DNA of 29,318 nucleotides, taken from contig PDIP01000019.1 of the NCBI GenBank assembly GCA_002811645.1, forward strand, positions 252,404-281,721, read 5' to 3'. The notes under the pieces were generated by a model, which ran no database searches, had not been told where the DNA came from, and worked only from the letters and a program-made list of their open reading frames with translations. This DNA is from Corallochytrium limacisporum. Its lineage: Eukaryota > Opisthokonta. Below, in pieces: positions 1-9,242 of the stretch. Positions within the stretch are counted from its first letter, which is position 1. Each line of letters begins with the position of its first letter. The translations under genes were made by a program, and so were the position numbers.

Positions 1-285
1 TATGATTGTTAAAAAGAGCAAAATATAATGAAATAGAATGGAATCAATATAAGTTATTATACAATCAAGATTGAAAAAGATCCTCGGGAGTCAAATTTTT
101 CGGAGTTTTGACCCTAACATACCAGACAGAGGGTGGTACCACGTACAGGGTAGCCGCGCAAAACGGAAAAACTACCCAAAGGGTGGTGGTACTCAATGGG
201 TACACACTCCCGACCCCAGTGCACGTCCTTTCGGTCATTAAGAAAAACAAGGAAAACACGAAAGAAAAAAAAAAAGGGAGAGATG

Positions 286-314
286 GAGAGAGAGAGAGAG
301 TGTGTGTGTGTGTG
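286..314. repeat. Compound (GA)n(TG)n microsatellite
   Basis: A run of GA dinucleotides (286-300) passes straight into TG dinucleotides (301-314), preceded by a purine-rich A/G stretch. Confidence 0.9.
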
Positions 315-376
315 CAAAGCTTAGAGTGAGTTTAGTACACCCTTCGCCTGCGGAAACGAACAGCAAAGTCACAGCT

Positions 377-394
377 CCCCCCCCCCCGGGGGGG
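377..394. repeat. C11-G7 homopolymer inverted repeat
   Basis: Eleven C are followed directly by seven G. This gives a perfect palindrome core that can form a hairpin. Very similar C-run/G-run junctions occur at 19840-19858 and 26272-26304. Confidence 0.85.
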
Positions 395-740
395 CTCACT
401 CCCGTCCGAACGGACACAAATCAAACTGGAGCCAGTTCGAATGCCCGTTGTCTGTGTGTCTGATCGGTGGCCTTCCCGTAACGGTGGTTGAGAATTTTTT
501 TTTCGGCTGTGAATGTAGGGCCCAAAAAAAGAAAGGGTCAGCAAACGGAAATGAAGCACTGTTTGTGTTACGCTGCCTTGCGGCAGAGGCGACGGACACG
601 TAGGACGGCTCACTGCCTAAGCAGGCAGGGGGAGAAGCCACAGGAAAATCAAACGGGGCACCCCTAAAACTTCACCTCTTGATCTCTTCTCGCTCCAGAA
701 CATTGAATATTTTCTCGCATAAAGTCAGTACTGAAGAAAG

Positions 741-1323
741 GTAAGTAACACTCTCGCTGCGCAAAGGATGGTTCAAAATGTGTCCGGGCAAAAGCTAGGA
801 TTCGAGGGGATCCGCCCAGCGTCCCCTGACGGCGGTTCGGGCAAAGGGCGAGAGTGCACACAGCTGTCTCACAATTGTATCGCCACTCTGAATCCCGCTG
901 GCTGTTTCTCCCTGAGTGTCTTGCTTGCGGGTACGACGCGTTGCGAAGGTAAAGGCCTCAACTTTTTGAGACATTTTCTGGATCTAGAAGAAATTGTTAG
1001 AGACCCACTGACATCCTGTGGGAGGGTGCAGCAAGCAGTCACCAGTACGTCTCCTTTTCATCCGACACCGTAGTGTTTTTGCTCAGTCTAGAACAGTGCT
1101 GAAGTTGATGTTTTGCAAACGGACATACGTTATGTTGTTCGGGCCGATTGACGTTCCTGACCATTTGATGCTGCCAGTGAAAGTCCACCCATAGATGATT
1201 TGACATCCCCGCAAAATGTTATGCAGTTTGGCCTATGGAGACTTGGGTACTCGAAGCATAGTTACCGTCTGTGTGCGACGAAGAGTGTGAAGGCTGACAT
1301 GTACTTACTTTTGCCATTCATAG
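741..1323 (+). other. Probable spliceosomal intron in the annexin 5'UTR
   Basis: A consensus donor (AG|GTAAGT, first intron base 741) and a pyrimidine-rich acceptor ending in CATAG at 1323 bracket 583 bases. A CTGAC branch-point-like motif at 1294-1298 lies about 26 bases before the acceptor. The acceptor is 36 bases before the annexin ATG. The open frames inside are short and not conserved-looking. The coding sequences themselves show no introns, so this would be a leader-only intron. It is inferred from splice consensus alone. Confidence 0.55.
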
Positions 1324-1359
1324 GCGAAGGTCAGCTCTCTCAACTGTTTAATCGCAATC

Positions 1360-2997
1360 ATGGCTCGCGGACGTAGAGGATCGAGCTCCTCGTCTTCCTC
1401 GTCCTCTTCCTCTTCGTCCGACTCCTCGGATGGACACTACGACAAGGGCAAGAAGAATAAGAAGGACAAGAAAGGCAAGAAATCCAAGAAGGATAAGCAC
1501 GGAGCGTCAAACACTGCCACTCACGCGGCTGCCTTTGCCGCTGGTGCAGCGCTCGGTGGGGCTGCCGGTGCCTACGGTGGCTACCAGTACTCGCAGCATG
1601 GTCAAGGTCAGGCAGGCTACCCTCCTGGCGCTCCTCCGCCTGCTGGCGGCTACCCCGGAGCTCCTCCGCAGGGATACCCTGGGGCCCCACCGGTTGCCGG
1701 TTATGCGGGACCCCCACCAGGTGCTTACCCCGAGCAGGGCTACCCCGGTGCGCCACCGCAGGCGAGCGGTGTGCCTATGCCGAACCAAGGCTACAGCTAC
1801 GCACCGCAGGGCGGGCAGGCCTTGTACGGTGCACCGCCCCCACACGTCTACGGCGTGCCTCCGCCGCCCAATGCGTATCCGCAGGGTCCCCAGATTCCCG
1901 GTGCTTACCCTGGAGCTCCACCAAGCAGCGGTGGCGCCCTCTACGGCGCTGCTGCGGCCGGTGTAGGTGTGGCCGCAGCCGGGGCAGGTGCTGCCGCCAT
2001 GCACTCCATGACTAATGGGTTCAGGGATATGAACATGCAAGGGGATGCACCACCTCGTCCAAGTCTGAAGCCGATTCCCCACGATGCTACCAAGGATGCA
2101 GAGGTGTTGCGCAAGGCCATGAAGGGCTTTGGCACTGATGAGAAGGCCATCATTAACGTCCTTGGTAAGCGTACGGCTGCGCAGAGAATGGAGATTGCTA
2201 CCGCCTTCAAATCCGCCTACGGTAAAGACCTCGTAAAGGATCTGAAGAGTGAGTTGGGCGGTAAACTCGAGGACCTGGTGCTGCTGATGATGCAACCACA
2301 TGCAGTTGCGGATGCGAAGCACCTGCGCAAAGCTATGGCTGGCATGGGCACTGACGAGGGCCCAGTTCTAGAGATTATGGCTAGCCGCAATAACGAGCAG
2401 ATCAAGGCTCTTTCTGCCGCCTACAAACAAGAACTCGGGCGCAGTCTGGAGAAGGACATTGATTCCGATTTCAGTGGTGACACGAAGAAGTTTATGATCG
2501 GCCTGGCACAGGGCAACCGTGACGAGAACCCGCACGTTGATCCGGCCAAAGTCCAGGAAGATGCACAGAAGCTGAAGGAGGCCGGTGTGGGGCGATTCGG
2601 AACGGATGAAAGCACCTTCCGCATGCTGCTAGCTGTGCGCAGTCGTCCCCATCTACGTGCAGTCTTTCGCAAGTACGAAGAACTGACAGGTCACGCTCTG
2701 GAAAAGGACATAAAGAGTGAGTTCAGTGGATCCACTGAGAAGGCACTGGTGTCAGTTGTTAAGTGTATGGAGAATACCCCGCTCTACTTTGCCGAGCGGC
2801 TGCACTCCAGTATGGAAGGCATTGGCACAGACATGGATAAGTTGAATCGTATCATCGTCAGTCGGGTTGAGATCGACATGGAGGACATCAAGGATGCGTA
2901 CGTGAAGAGATTCGGAAAGACGCTGGTCAAAGACATTGAAGGTGACGTCTCTGGCGACACGAAGAAGCTCCTTGTTGCCATGGTCAACGGCAACTAG
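1360..2997 (+). CDS. Annexin with Ser/Lys-rich and Gly-Tyr-Pro-rich N-terminal head (ANXA7/ANXA11-like layout)
   Basis: A Ca2+-dependent phospholipid-binding protein of 545 residues. The core (about 240-545) has four annexin repeats. Type II Ca2+ loops are seen at 254-260 (MKGFGTD), 326-332 (MAGMGTD), 411-416 (GRFGTD, the usual variant third loop) and 485-491 (MEGIGTD), with acidic cap residues such as the DSDFSGD and EGDVSGD stretches about 40 residues later. The head is unusual: 13 Ser in a row (8-20), a Lys-rich NLS-like block (30-47), a Gly/Ala segment (56-75), many G-Y-P-G-A-P-P type repeats (85-187), and a second Gly/Ala segment (191-213). Gly-Tyr-Pro heads are known from ANXA7 and ANXA11 and from fungal and Dictyostelium annexins, where they drive self-association or partner binding. 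The ATG follows a probable 5'UTR intron and has G at +4. Head function is inferred. Confidence 0.95.
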   Translation: MARGRRGSSSSSSSSSSSSSDSSDGHYDKGKKNKKDKKGKKSKKDKHGASNTATHAAAFAAGAALGGAAGAYGGYQYSQHGQGQAGYPPGAPPPAGGYPGAPPQGYPGAPPVAGYAGPPPGAYPEQGYPGAPPQASGVPMPNQGYSYAPQGGQALYGAPPPHVYGVPPPPNAYPQGPQIPGAYPGAPPSSGGALYGAAAAGVGVAAAGAGAAAMHSMTNGFRDMNMQGDAPPRPSLKPIPHDATKDAEVLRKAMKGFGTDEKAIINVLGKRTAAQRMEIATAFKSAYGKDLVKDLKSELGGKLEDLVLLMMQPHAVADAKHLRKAMAGMGTDEGPVLEIMASRNNEQIKALSAAYKQELGRSLEKDIDSDFSGDTKKFMIGLAQGNRDENPHVDPAKVQEDAQKLKEAGVGRFGTDESTFRMLLAVRSRPHLRAVFRKYEELTGHALEKDIKSEFSGSTEKALVSVVKCMENTPLYFAERLHSSMEGIGTDMDKLNRIIVSRVEIDMEDIKDAYVKRFGKTLVKDIEGDVSGDTKKLLVAMVNGN

Positions 2998-3011
2998 AAG
3001 CGCTTTATCCA

Positions 3012-3017
3012 AATAAA
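3012..3017 (+). terminator. Poly(A) signal of annexin
   Basis: A canonical AATAAA lies 15 bases after the annexin stop codon, so the 3'UTR would be very short. Confidence 0.6.
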
Positions 3018-3057
3018 TTCCCTTGTCACTAATCCAGGTAATGTTGAAGGTTTCAAA

Positions 3058-3063
3058 TGTATT
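3058..3063 (-). terminator. Possible variant poly(A) signal of NDUFS1
   Basis: On the minus strand this reads AATACA, a weak variant, about 120 bases past the NDUFS1 stop. No AATAAA is present in this 3' flank. The same variant also occurs about 70 bases past the aldehyde dehydrogenase stop (20478-20483). This is weak evidence. Confidence 0.25.
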
Positions 3064-3180
3064 TTTGGGCGTGAATTGTGCATGATGATTCACAAAATGG
3101 TTGGTTTCTAGTCTAAGCACCCAGTTTCGATGTGTTTAAACAACAATGCAGTCTTGTTGATCAGTTTGTTTCGAAGAGAA

Positions 3181-5379
3181 TTACCTCATCTCGGTTACGG
3201 CCTTTTTGCACTTGGCCATGGTCTGTGATGCCCGACTAATGGAATCAACCATGTAGAAGTCCTTCAGAGAGTTGATGGCGGGTTCCAGAGGCGTGCTGCT
3301 GTCAAGCTGTCCGGAGGCAGCCTTCTCATTCAGTTTGGCTCCAATGTCCACGAAGTTAGCAGGCTCGATCACGTCGTATCGCACCAAGTGAGGGGCAATC
3401 TGCGCCATTCGGAAGCGGACATCAGCGAGCTCCTCGTAAGGTAGCGTGTTACCAGCAACCTCGCTCACAGCACGGATAATCTTCCAGTCTTCACGAGCCA
3501 AACCAGGGGCCATAGCAGCACGGATTGTATGTTGGCTGCGACCTTCAGTATTGACATAAGTGGCATTCTTCTCTGTGTATGCGGCACCAGGCAGGATAAG
3601 GTCAGCAAAGTTGGCAGCGTTGTCGCCGTGGTGGCCCTGGTAGATGACTTTGGCACCAGGAGCCAGCATCTCCTTGGCACAGATGGTGTCATCGGCGTTT
3701 AGCATCCAGACAAGGCCGGCCTTCTTCAGCTCGTCCTCGTTGTAGGCCTGAAGACCGACATCGAAGGCACCAACGCTAGAAGCAGTCTTGTGGAGTACTG
3801 CAAATGGGTTCCATCCAGGAGTCTTGTTCTGCAGTTGACCGGTAATCTTAGACAGCAGACCGTAAATCGTGTAAGCATCGCTACGGTAGAAGGGCTGAGA
3901 TCCCACAACAATCAAGGGGTTCTTGGCCTCCTTCAGAATGCGAGCCCAGTCGCCCTTGCCAGAGGCCAGATCCTTCAGTACCTCGACATTGTCACCGAGG
4001 TGATCAAAATCGTAGTTGAGGTCTGTCTTCTTGCCAATCACACCAACGCGCATGTTGTTGAAGATGTAGCTCTTGCGCATGCGTGCGTTGATGACGGCAG
4101 CCTCATACCGTGGGTTGGTACCAACAAGGAGCATGGCATCCGCGTTCTCGATACCGACAATGCTTGAGTTGAAGAGGTAGTTACTACGCAGATCAGTACT
4201 GCCGGGGAAGCGGGTCTCGCTCATGAAAGTGTTCGAGTTATAGCGAGACAGTAGGTCCTTAGCAGCAACCATGGACTCCACACAAGCCAGGGACCCAGCC
4301 AATAAAGCAGAGTTAGAGCCGGCATTGCTCAACATGGTGGCAGCGGTCAGGAGAGCTTCCTCCCAACCAATCTGCACAAGCTTACCACCACGGCGGGCGT
4401 AAGGGCTAAGCAGACGTTGGCGCTTCAAACCATCGTAAGCAAAACGAGTGCGGTCGCTGCACCATTCCTCGTTAATATCGTCGTTGAGGCGAGGGATGAC
4501 ACGCATCACCTCGACTCCGCGTGTACTGACCTCAATATTAGTGCCGACCGCGTCCATAACGTCAATGGACTCGCTGCGCTTCAATTCCCAGGGACGGGCC
4601 TTGAATGCGTAAGGTTTGGAGGTCAGGGCACCAACAGGGCAGAGATCAATGACGTTACCGCTCATTTCACTCTTCAACATCTTCTCGATGTATGTGCCTA
4701 CCTGAATGTCATTGCCGCGACCAGTTGTACCCAAGTCATCGACGCCGCCGACCTCAGACGCGAAACGAATGCAACGTGTGCAATGAATGCAGCGAGTCAT
4801 GACAGTCTTAACAAGAGGACCCATGTTCTTGTCTTCCACGGCGCGCTTGCCCTCAAAACGCATATCAATGAAGCGGCTGCGGTCGCTACCGAAGGTTTGG
4901 GCCTGATCCTGCAGATCACATTCACCACCTTGGTCACAAATTGGACAATCAAGGGGGTGACTTACAAGCATAAGTTCCATAACACCCTCACGTGCCTTCT
5001 TGACTTTCGGAGTGTCGGTCAGAACCCGCATTCCCGGCATAACAGGCATGGCGCAGGACGCGGCAGGCTTCGGTGCTTTCTCCACCTCAACCAAGCACAT
5101 ACGGCAGTTACCCGCGATTGCTAGACGCTCATGGTAGCAAAAGCGAGGAATTTCTACACCGGCTTCCTCACATGCTGACAAAATATTACTTCCCTTGGGT
5201 ACATGTACCTCAATATCATTCACAAAGACTTGGACCAGGTCATCCTTCTTTTCTTCCTTGGCGGCCTCCTGGCACACTTTACTAAACGTGGAAAACGAAG
5301 CACCATTCCGTGAAACGTTGAGAACTTTTGGGTTCAGGGCCTTGCGGACACCCTTGGCCCGAAGCGCAGCCCGAAACAT
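3181..5379 (-). CDS. NDUFS1: NADH:ubiquinone oxidoreductase 75 kDa subunit, mitochondrial (complex I)
   Basis: Largest iron-sulfur subunit of the complex I peripheral arm; it passes electrons from the FMN site towards ubiquinone on the matrix side. It has 732 residues, close to the usual 700-740. Residues 1 to about 33 form a basic, Arg-rich presequence with a processing-like site (RNGASFST). Cluster ligands are all present: N1b at C81, C92, C95, C109; N5 at H141, C145, C148, C154; N4 at C197, C200, C203, C247. Spacing within each cluster matches the human subunit. The molybdopterin-oxidoreductase-like domain follows (about 260-690), and the C-terminus ([18 protein letters not shown]) is animal-like. 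A roughly four-residue insertion (near IDMRFEGKR, 171-179) separates the N5 and N4 ligands compared with human. The gene is convergent with annexin (183 bases apart) and divergent from ABCF3. Confidence 0.98.
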   Translation of the reverse strand: MFRAALRAKGVRKALNPKVLNVSRNGASFSTFSKVCQEAAKEEKKDDLVQVFVNDIEVHVPKGSNILSACEEAGVEIPRFCYHERLAIAGNCRMCLVEVEKAPKPAASCAMPVMPGMRVLTDTPKVKKAREGVMELMLVSHPLDCPICDQGGECDLQDQAQTFGSDRSRFIDMRFEGKRAVEDKNMGPLVKTVMTRCIHCTRCIRFASEVGGVDDLGTTGRGNDIQVGTYIEKMLKSEMSGNVIDLCPVGALTSKPYAFKARPWELKRSESIDVMDAVGTNIEVSTRGVEVMRVIPRLNDDINEEWCSDRTRFAYDGLKRQRLLSPYARRGGKLVQIGWEEALLTAATMLSNAGSNSALLAGSLACVESMVAAKDLLSRYNSNTFMSETRFPGSTDLRSNYLFNSSIVGIENADAMLLVGTNPRYEAAVINARMRKSYIFNNMRVGVIGKKTDLNYDFDHLGDNVEVLKDLASGKGDWARILKEAKNPLIVVGSQPFYRSDAYTIYGLLSKITGQLQNKTPGWNPFAVLHKTASSVGAFDVGLQAYNEDELKKAGLVWMLNADDTICAKEMLAPGAKVIYQGHHGDNAANFADLILPGAAYTEKNATYVNTEGRSQHTIRAAMAPGLAREDWKIIRAVSEVAGNTLPYEELADVRFRMAQIAPHLVRYDVIEPANFVDIGAKLNEKAASGQLDSSTPLEPAINSLKDFYMVDSISRASQTMAKCKKAVTEMR

Positions 5380-5450
5380 TGTGTTTGGAATCGAGGGTGT
5401 TCCCTATCATACGCCGCTCGTCCGACCACAGATTAGGTGAAACATTTTCA

Positions 5451-5460
5451 AATATATACA
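5451..5460 (-). promoter_or_regulatory. TATA-like box for NDUFS1
   Basis: The minus strand reads TGTATATATT about 72-80 bases upstream of the NDUFS1 ATG. A start site some 30 bases downstream would give a leader of about 40-45 bases. Confidence 0.4.
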
Positions 5461-5962
5461 TTCAATGGACTTCAGATCTCGAATACCTGAATCAAAGCAC
5501 AGTTTAGATCTGTTCCTAAGCCAAGGACTGTTCTGGGCACTCATAGTTGTATACAAATTCCGAATAAGCCATGCAAGATTAGTTGTCAGAAGGGACGGAT
5601 GCGAATACGGACGATGTGAACCTTCGTGGTTCAGTGCAAACCTCTGAGAACGACCACTTGGTGTGCTGCAAATGGGCTAGGTTTTACCGTTCTCGTGTCG
5701 TCTCGCTCGGCTTGAAGAAGCCACGCTTGAAGGTAATACAAAAACTACGGCCTTGGCCACCCCAGTTCGCGCATAAACAAAAGGGCACGGGAGTGAGAGG
5801 GGGGGATTTGCCCATAGTGAATGGACGGTAAAGTGGGGTCAAAGATCACACAGACCAAACAGTACCCGAACCAAGGTTGCACACCACCAATACTGAATGA
5901 CCTCTGTGCCTCTTTCGGATGTGTTCGATTTTCAGATTATTGAGCACGTCTGCCCCCGACCA

Positions 5963-5970
5963 TATAAAAG
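5963..5970 (+). promoter_or_regulatory. TATA box (TATAAAAG) for ABCF3 or a leader RNA
   Basis: A canonical TATAAAAG. Transcription would start near 5993-6000 and give a leader of about 400 bases before the ABCF3 ATG. The same transcript would carry the structured segment at 6079-6244. Confidence 0.55.
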
Positions 5971-6078
5971 CTAACCTGATCACTGCTGGAGCTTCTTGTT
6001 TTTGATTCGATTGAAAAAGCAAATTTTGTATATTCGGAGCCAAATCCAATGCGCAATCAAAGTCCTCCATGTGTTCTC

Positions 6079-6244
6079 GTGGGTGGAGCGGGTTAGACGC
6101 GGAGCGAAGAGTACCCTCGTCCCACCGCCTCCCTCACAAGGGAGATGTGACAAGCGGACGTTTGCGGGAGGCGGTCACCGGGAGAGGCTTTTGCCTCTTG
6201 GCTTAAGACCGTGAGACCCGCGGCTGGCGGGCTGTTTAAGACCG
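6079..6244 (+). promoter_or_regulatory. Structured leader segment upstream of ABCF3
   Basis: Several perfect inverted repeats lie close together: a 10-bp stem 6124-6133/6166-6175 enclosing a 5-bp hairpin 6134-6138/6146-6150; a hairpin 6183-6188/6193-6198 with a TTTT loop; and a hairpin 6217-6221/6227-6231. The last is flanked by two copies of TTAAGACCG (6203-6211 and 6236-6244). It could be a folded 5'UTR or a separate small RNA. I recognise no known RNA family. The pairing is read by eye, without energy calculation. Confidence 0.4.
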
Positions 6245-6276
6245 GGAAAGTCTCTGTTTACCATCTCTACGATCGA

Positions 6277-6351
6277 ATGCAAGACATCGTATGCATACAT
6301 TCCACATTTCGTTTCATGACACAGAATGCTACGGCAGCGTCATATACATAG
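6277..6351 (+). other. Upstream ORF in the ABCF3 leader (24 codons)
   Basis: An ATG at 6277 opens a 24-codon frame ending at TAG 6349-6351, 50 bases before the ABCF3 start. Other upstream frames in the predicted leader start at 6049 (15 codons), 6069 (45 codons, running through the hairpins) and 6145 (ATG directly followed by TGA). Several uORFs suggest translational control, but this depends on the true transcript start. Confidence 0.35.
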
Positions 6352-6401
6352 TATCAGCGACAGAAAGAAGCCTCTGAATAGATTGTTGTAATATAGATTC
6401 A

Positions 6402-8636
6402 ATGGCTACCGAGCATATTGAGTCCGTCCTCAAGGCGGCGCTGGGCGCCGCTGTTGACGAAAGCGTGCTGTCTTATGTTACATCCATTGCAGAGGAGTAT
6501 ACAGCTGGGAACATGGACGATGAAGAGTTTCACGACTCTCTGGGACCAATGCTTTTAGAGTTTGAAGCGGCGGAGGATGAAGCTACTGCAGAGGCTATGA
6601 CACAGGAGATCATGAAGAACTTGAAGGCAGATGAAAATGCTACGGCAGCAGCTGTGGCGTCTGCAGGGCATATGGAGATAAAGAAGCTTGATGCGCCCGT
6701 CTTAATGGCCAAATCATCTAAGGAATTCACAGAGAATGTCACGAAGCTGCTATACTCTCAGCTGGGTCTGAAGGACGACAGAGTCTTGAATACCATGATT
6801 ACGACATGGACGGACCCCAACGCCGTGGGTGATGACGAGGATAGCATGGCTCTTAGGCATAAGGCAGAGAAGAAGCAGGCAAAGATGGAGAAGAAAGGCA
6901 TCAAGCGGGAGAAGACTGCCGCTTTATCACGAAACGAATTCCTCGAGCGCCTTACGCGGGCCCCAATCGTTTTCCATCCGAACTCAGAATTCAATGAAAT
7001 GCGCTCCTATGACAGCGGTGCAACGGATATTATGCTACAGAACATCACCATGGAGGTCGCAGGTAGTGTTATGTTGGACGAAGCCAATCTGACCATTGTG
7101 TCGGGCCGTCGCTATGGTCTGGTTGGTCGGAACGGTGTTGGAAAGACGACATTCCTCAAACACTTGGTCGGTAAGGTCTGGGAAGGCGTTCCCGACAACC
7201 TACACATTTTGCACATTGAGCAGGAAGTGCAGGGCAGCGATGTGACGGTGCTGCAGACGATCCTCAACACCGACGTGGAGCGGGAAGCTCTCCTGAAGGA
7301 AGAACGCGAACTGTCAAGTGACAAGCCTGGCGATGGTGAGGCTACGGGAGCCAACTCGGGTGATCGTCTTGCGTACATATACCAACGCCTGGAGGAAATA
7401 GATGCAGCCAGCGCCCCCTCTCGTGCTGCCAAGATCCTTAGCGGTCTCGGGTTCACCGATGCAGATATGACAAGGCCTACCTCTGACTTTAGCGGTGGCT
7501 GGCGCATGCGTGTCAGTCTTGCCATGGCCCTTTTCATTATGCCTGACGTGCTCTTGCTGGATGAGCCCACAAATCATTTGGATCTGCATGCCGTGCTATG
7601 GCTAGAAGACTTCCTGCAAGGCTGGAAGAAGACCCTGCTCATTGTCAGTCACTCTCGTGACTTCCTGGACAATGTGGCAACGGATATCATCCACATGCAG
7701 GATCAGAAGCTCACACGATACAAGGGTAACTACACCAACTTTGAAGAAATGCGGCAGACCCTGATCAAGCAAAATGAAAAGCAGCTGGAGAACCAGGAGC
7801 GTGAACGTGCCCATATTCAGAAGTTCATAGACAAGAATCGCGTGCGTGCTGCCACTGCTAGTATGGCTCAATCACGCATCAAGGCACTGGAAAAGATGTC
7901 GAAGGTGGAGGCTATTGTGCAGGATCCCAGCATTCAGTTCAATTTCCCCAACCCGGAACGACTAAGTGGACAGGCTTTGATTCAGTTGGTTGATGTAGGA
8001 TTTGCTTGGGAGTCACGACCAGACAAAATTTTGTTTAAGGGCGTAGATCTGTCCGTGAATGCTGACTCCAAGGTGTGCCTTGTGGGACCAAACGGAGTGG
8101 GAAAGAGTACGATCATGAAACTGATGATGGGAGACATGGAACCTACCAGCGGCCTGGTTAGGCGGCACGGTGCACTGCGCTGTGGTCGTTTCAGCCAGCA
8201 CTTTGTTGAGCAGCTAAATCTACAGAAAAGTCCTCTGGAGACCTTCCAGGCTGACTACCCGAAGGATCCCATTCAGAAAATTCGTGCTCACCTTGGTTCT
8301 ATGGGCGTCACGGGCAAATTAGCTCTGCAACCCATATACACCCTCAGTGGTGGCCAAAAGGCCCGCGTTGCGCTTGCCCGCATTACCTACGAAGAGCCCC
8401 ACATGCTGGTCTTGGATGAGCCCACCAATCACTTGGACCTGGAAACCGTCCAAGCGCTGATCATGGGTCTCCTTAACTTTGAAGGCGGTGTGTTTGTCAT
8501 CAGCCACGACACTCAGATGATAAGCGCTGTCTGCAACGAGCTCTGGGTCATGGAAGACCAGAAGTGCCAGGTCTGGAAAGGCGATTTTGACGGTTACCGC
8601 AAGCACGTTCTCAATCAGATGAAGGGTCGCAAGTAA
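6402..8636 (+). CDS. ABCF3: ABC-F ATPase, ABCF3/GCN20-like translation factor
   Basis: A soluble twin-ATPase protein of 744 residues with no membrane segments, close to yeast GCN20 (752) and human ABCF3 (709). The N-terminal region (1 to about 200) is helical and acidic, then Lys-rich, as expected for the GCN1-contacting part. ABC domain 1: Walker A GRNGVGKTT (242-250), signature SGGWRMR (364-370), Walker B VLLLDEP (383-389), switch His H417. A charged linker with many Glu, Arg and Lys spans about 440-505. ABC domain 2: Walker A GPNGVGKST (562-570), signature LSGGQKARVAL (648-658), Walker B MLVLDEP (668-674), switch His H702. Both sites look active. GCN20 acts with GCN1 on ribosomes to promote GCN2 kinase signalling on amino-acid shortage. 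An in-frame stop at 6375 supports this ATG. Confidence 0.96.
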   Translation: MATEHIESVLKAALGAAVDESVLSYVTSIAEEYTAGNMDDEEFHDSLGPMLLEFEAAEDEATAEAMTQEIMKNLKADENATAAAVASAGHMEIKKLDAPVLMAKSSKEFTENVTKLLYSQLGLKDDRVLNTMITTWTDPNAVGDDEDSMALRHKAEKKQAKMEKKGIKREKTAALSRNEFLERLTRAPIVFHPNSEFNEMRSYDSGATDIMLQNITMEVAGSVMLDEANLTIVSGRRYGLVGRNGVGKTTFLKHLVGKVWEGVPDNLHILHIEQEVQGSDVTVLQTILNTDVEREALLKEERELSSDKPGDGEATGANSGDRLAYIYQRLEEIDAASAPSRAAKILSGLGFTDADMTRPTSDFSGGWRMRVSLAMALFIMPDVLLLDEPTNHLDLHAVLWLEDFLQGWKKTLLIVSHSRDFLDNVATDIIHMQDQKLTRYKGNYTNFEEMRQTLIKQNEKQLENQERERAHIQKFIDKNRVRAATASMAQSRIKALEKMSKVEAIVQDPSIQFNFPNPERLSGQALIQLVDVGFAWESRPDKILFKGVDLSVNADSKVCLVGPNGVGKSTIMKLMMGDMEPTSGLVRRHGALRCGRFSQHFVEQLNLQKSPLETFQADYPKDPIQKIRAHLGSMGVTGKLALQPIYTLSGGQKARVALARITYEEPHMLVLDEPTNHLDLETVQALIMGLLNFEGGVFVISHDTQMISAVCNELWVMEDQKCQVWKGDFDGYRKHVLNQMKGRK

Positions 8637-9219
8637 GTAGTGCCACGGGACGACATGAAGTTATTTCTGAGACACTGTCGCTGGTTTGTATTCAAATTCA
8701 AACTTGTCAGTCCACTCAAGCAGACATCGCCCCCGGTTCTGATACATCAATAGATCAGACCCCAAAAATCCAGCTGTTGTAGAATATTCCCATATATAAA
8801 TTAGATTAATCAATTCCTTCCTTTTGAGTAAATTGATTCCAAGTCTCCGCGGGAGGTCGTTATCAGCCCCTCCCCCTCCGTTGGCGGCCTCATTGTTATT
8901 GGTTTGGTCACTAAAGCACTAGAAAACGATTCACATCTTTGCGTCTCGTTTTCCGTTGCCAATATTTATTCAGGAAAAAAAGCCTATGAAAGCTATGGTA
9001 ACGGTCAATATTTACAGAACGTGTCAGCGGCGGACGGGAAGCGGTGAGTTGCACAGTATAGACAGGGCCCCAAACTCGCGCGTGTATTCCTTTTTGGGCA
9101 CACACCAGAGTCTTCTGACATCTGGTGTTCTAGGCCAGTGGACTTATCATGCGACGTCGAAAAGATGTCGAGGGCCAGGTCATCCCTGGTCCCCTATCTT
9201 GCTTCAGTCTGGTGCGTGT

Positions 9220-9242
9220 GATCAATGAATGCATCATTGATC
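9220..9242. repeat. Perfect 9-bp inverted repeat with 5-base loop
   Basis: GATCAATGA (9220-9228) and its exact complement (9234-9242) flank the loop ATGCA. Confidence 0.85.

Larger units (their letters stand above)
1..740. other. Low-complexity region upstream of annexin, with probable non-coding first exon
   Basis: No convincing gene is seen here. The stretch is AT-rich at first, then holds a compound GA/TG microsatellite (286-314) and a C-run/G-run palindrome (377-394). All open frames are short and most lack an ATG. The last bases before 741 probably form the end of a non-coding first exon of the annexin gene, because a strong splice donor follows directly. No clear TATA box was found. 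Confidence 0.5.
5380..6401. other. Divergent intergenic region between NDUFS1 and ABCF3
   Basis: About 1 kb holding the promoters of both genes. It has a minus-strand TATA-like box for NDUFS1, a plus-strand TATA box for ABCF3, and a long, hairpin-rich ABCF3 leader with several short upstream ORFs. The other open frames (for example 5583-5831) are unrecognised and probably not genes. Confidence 0.6.

Noticed and set aside
420-450. Possible tRNA B-box (AGTTCGAATGCC)
   Set aside because: The five bases on each side of the loop do not pair as a T-stem, and no A-box or acceptor stem was found.
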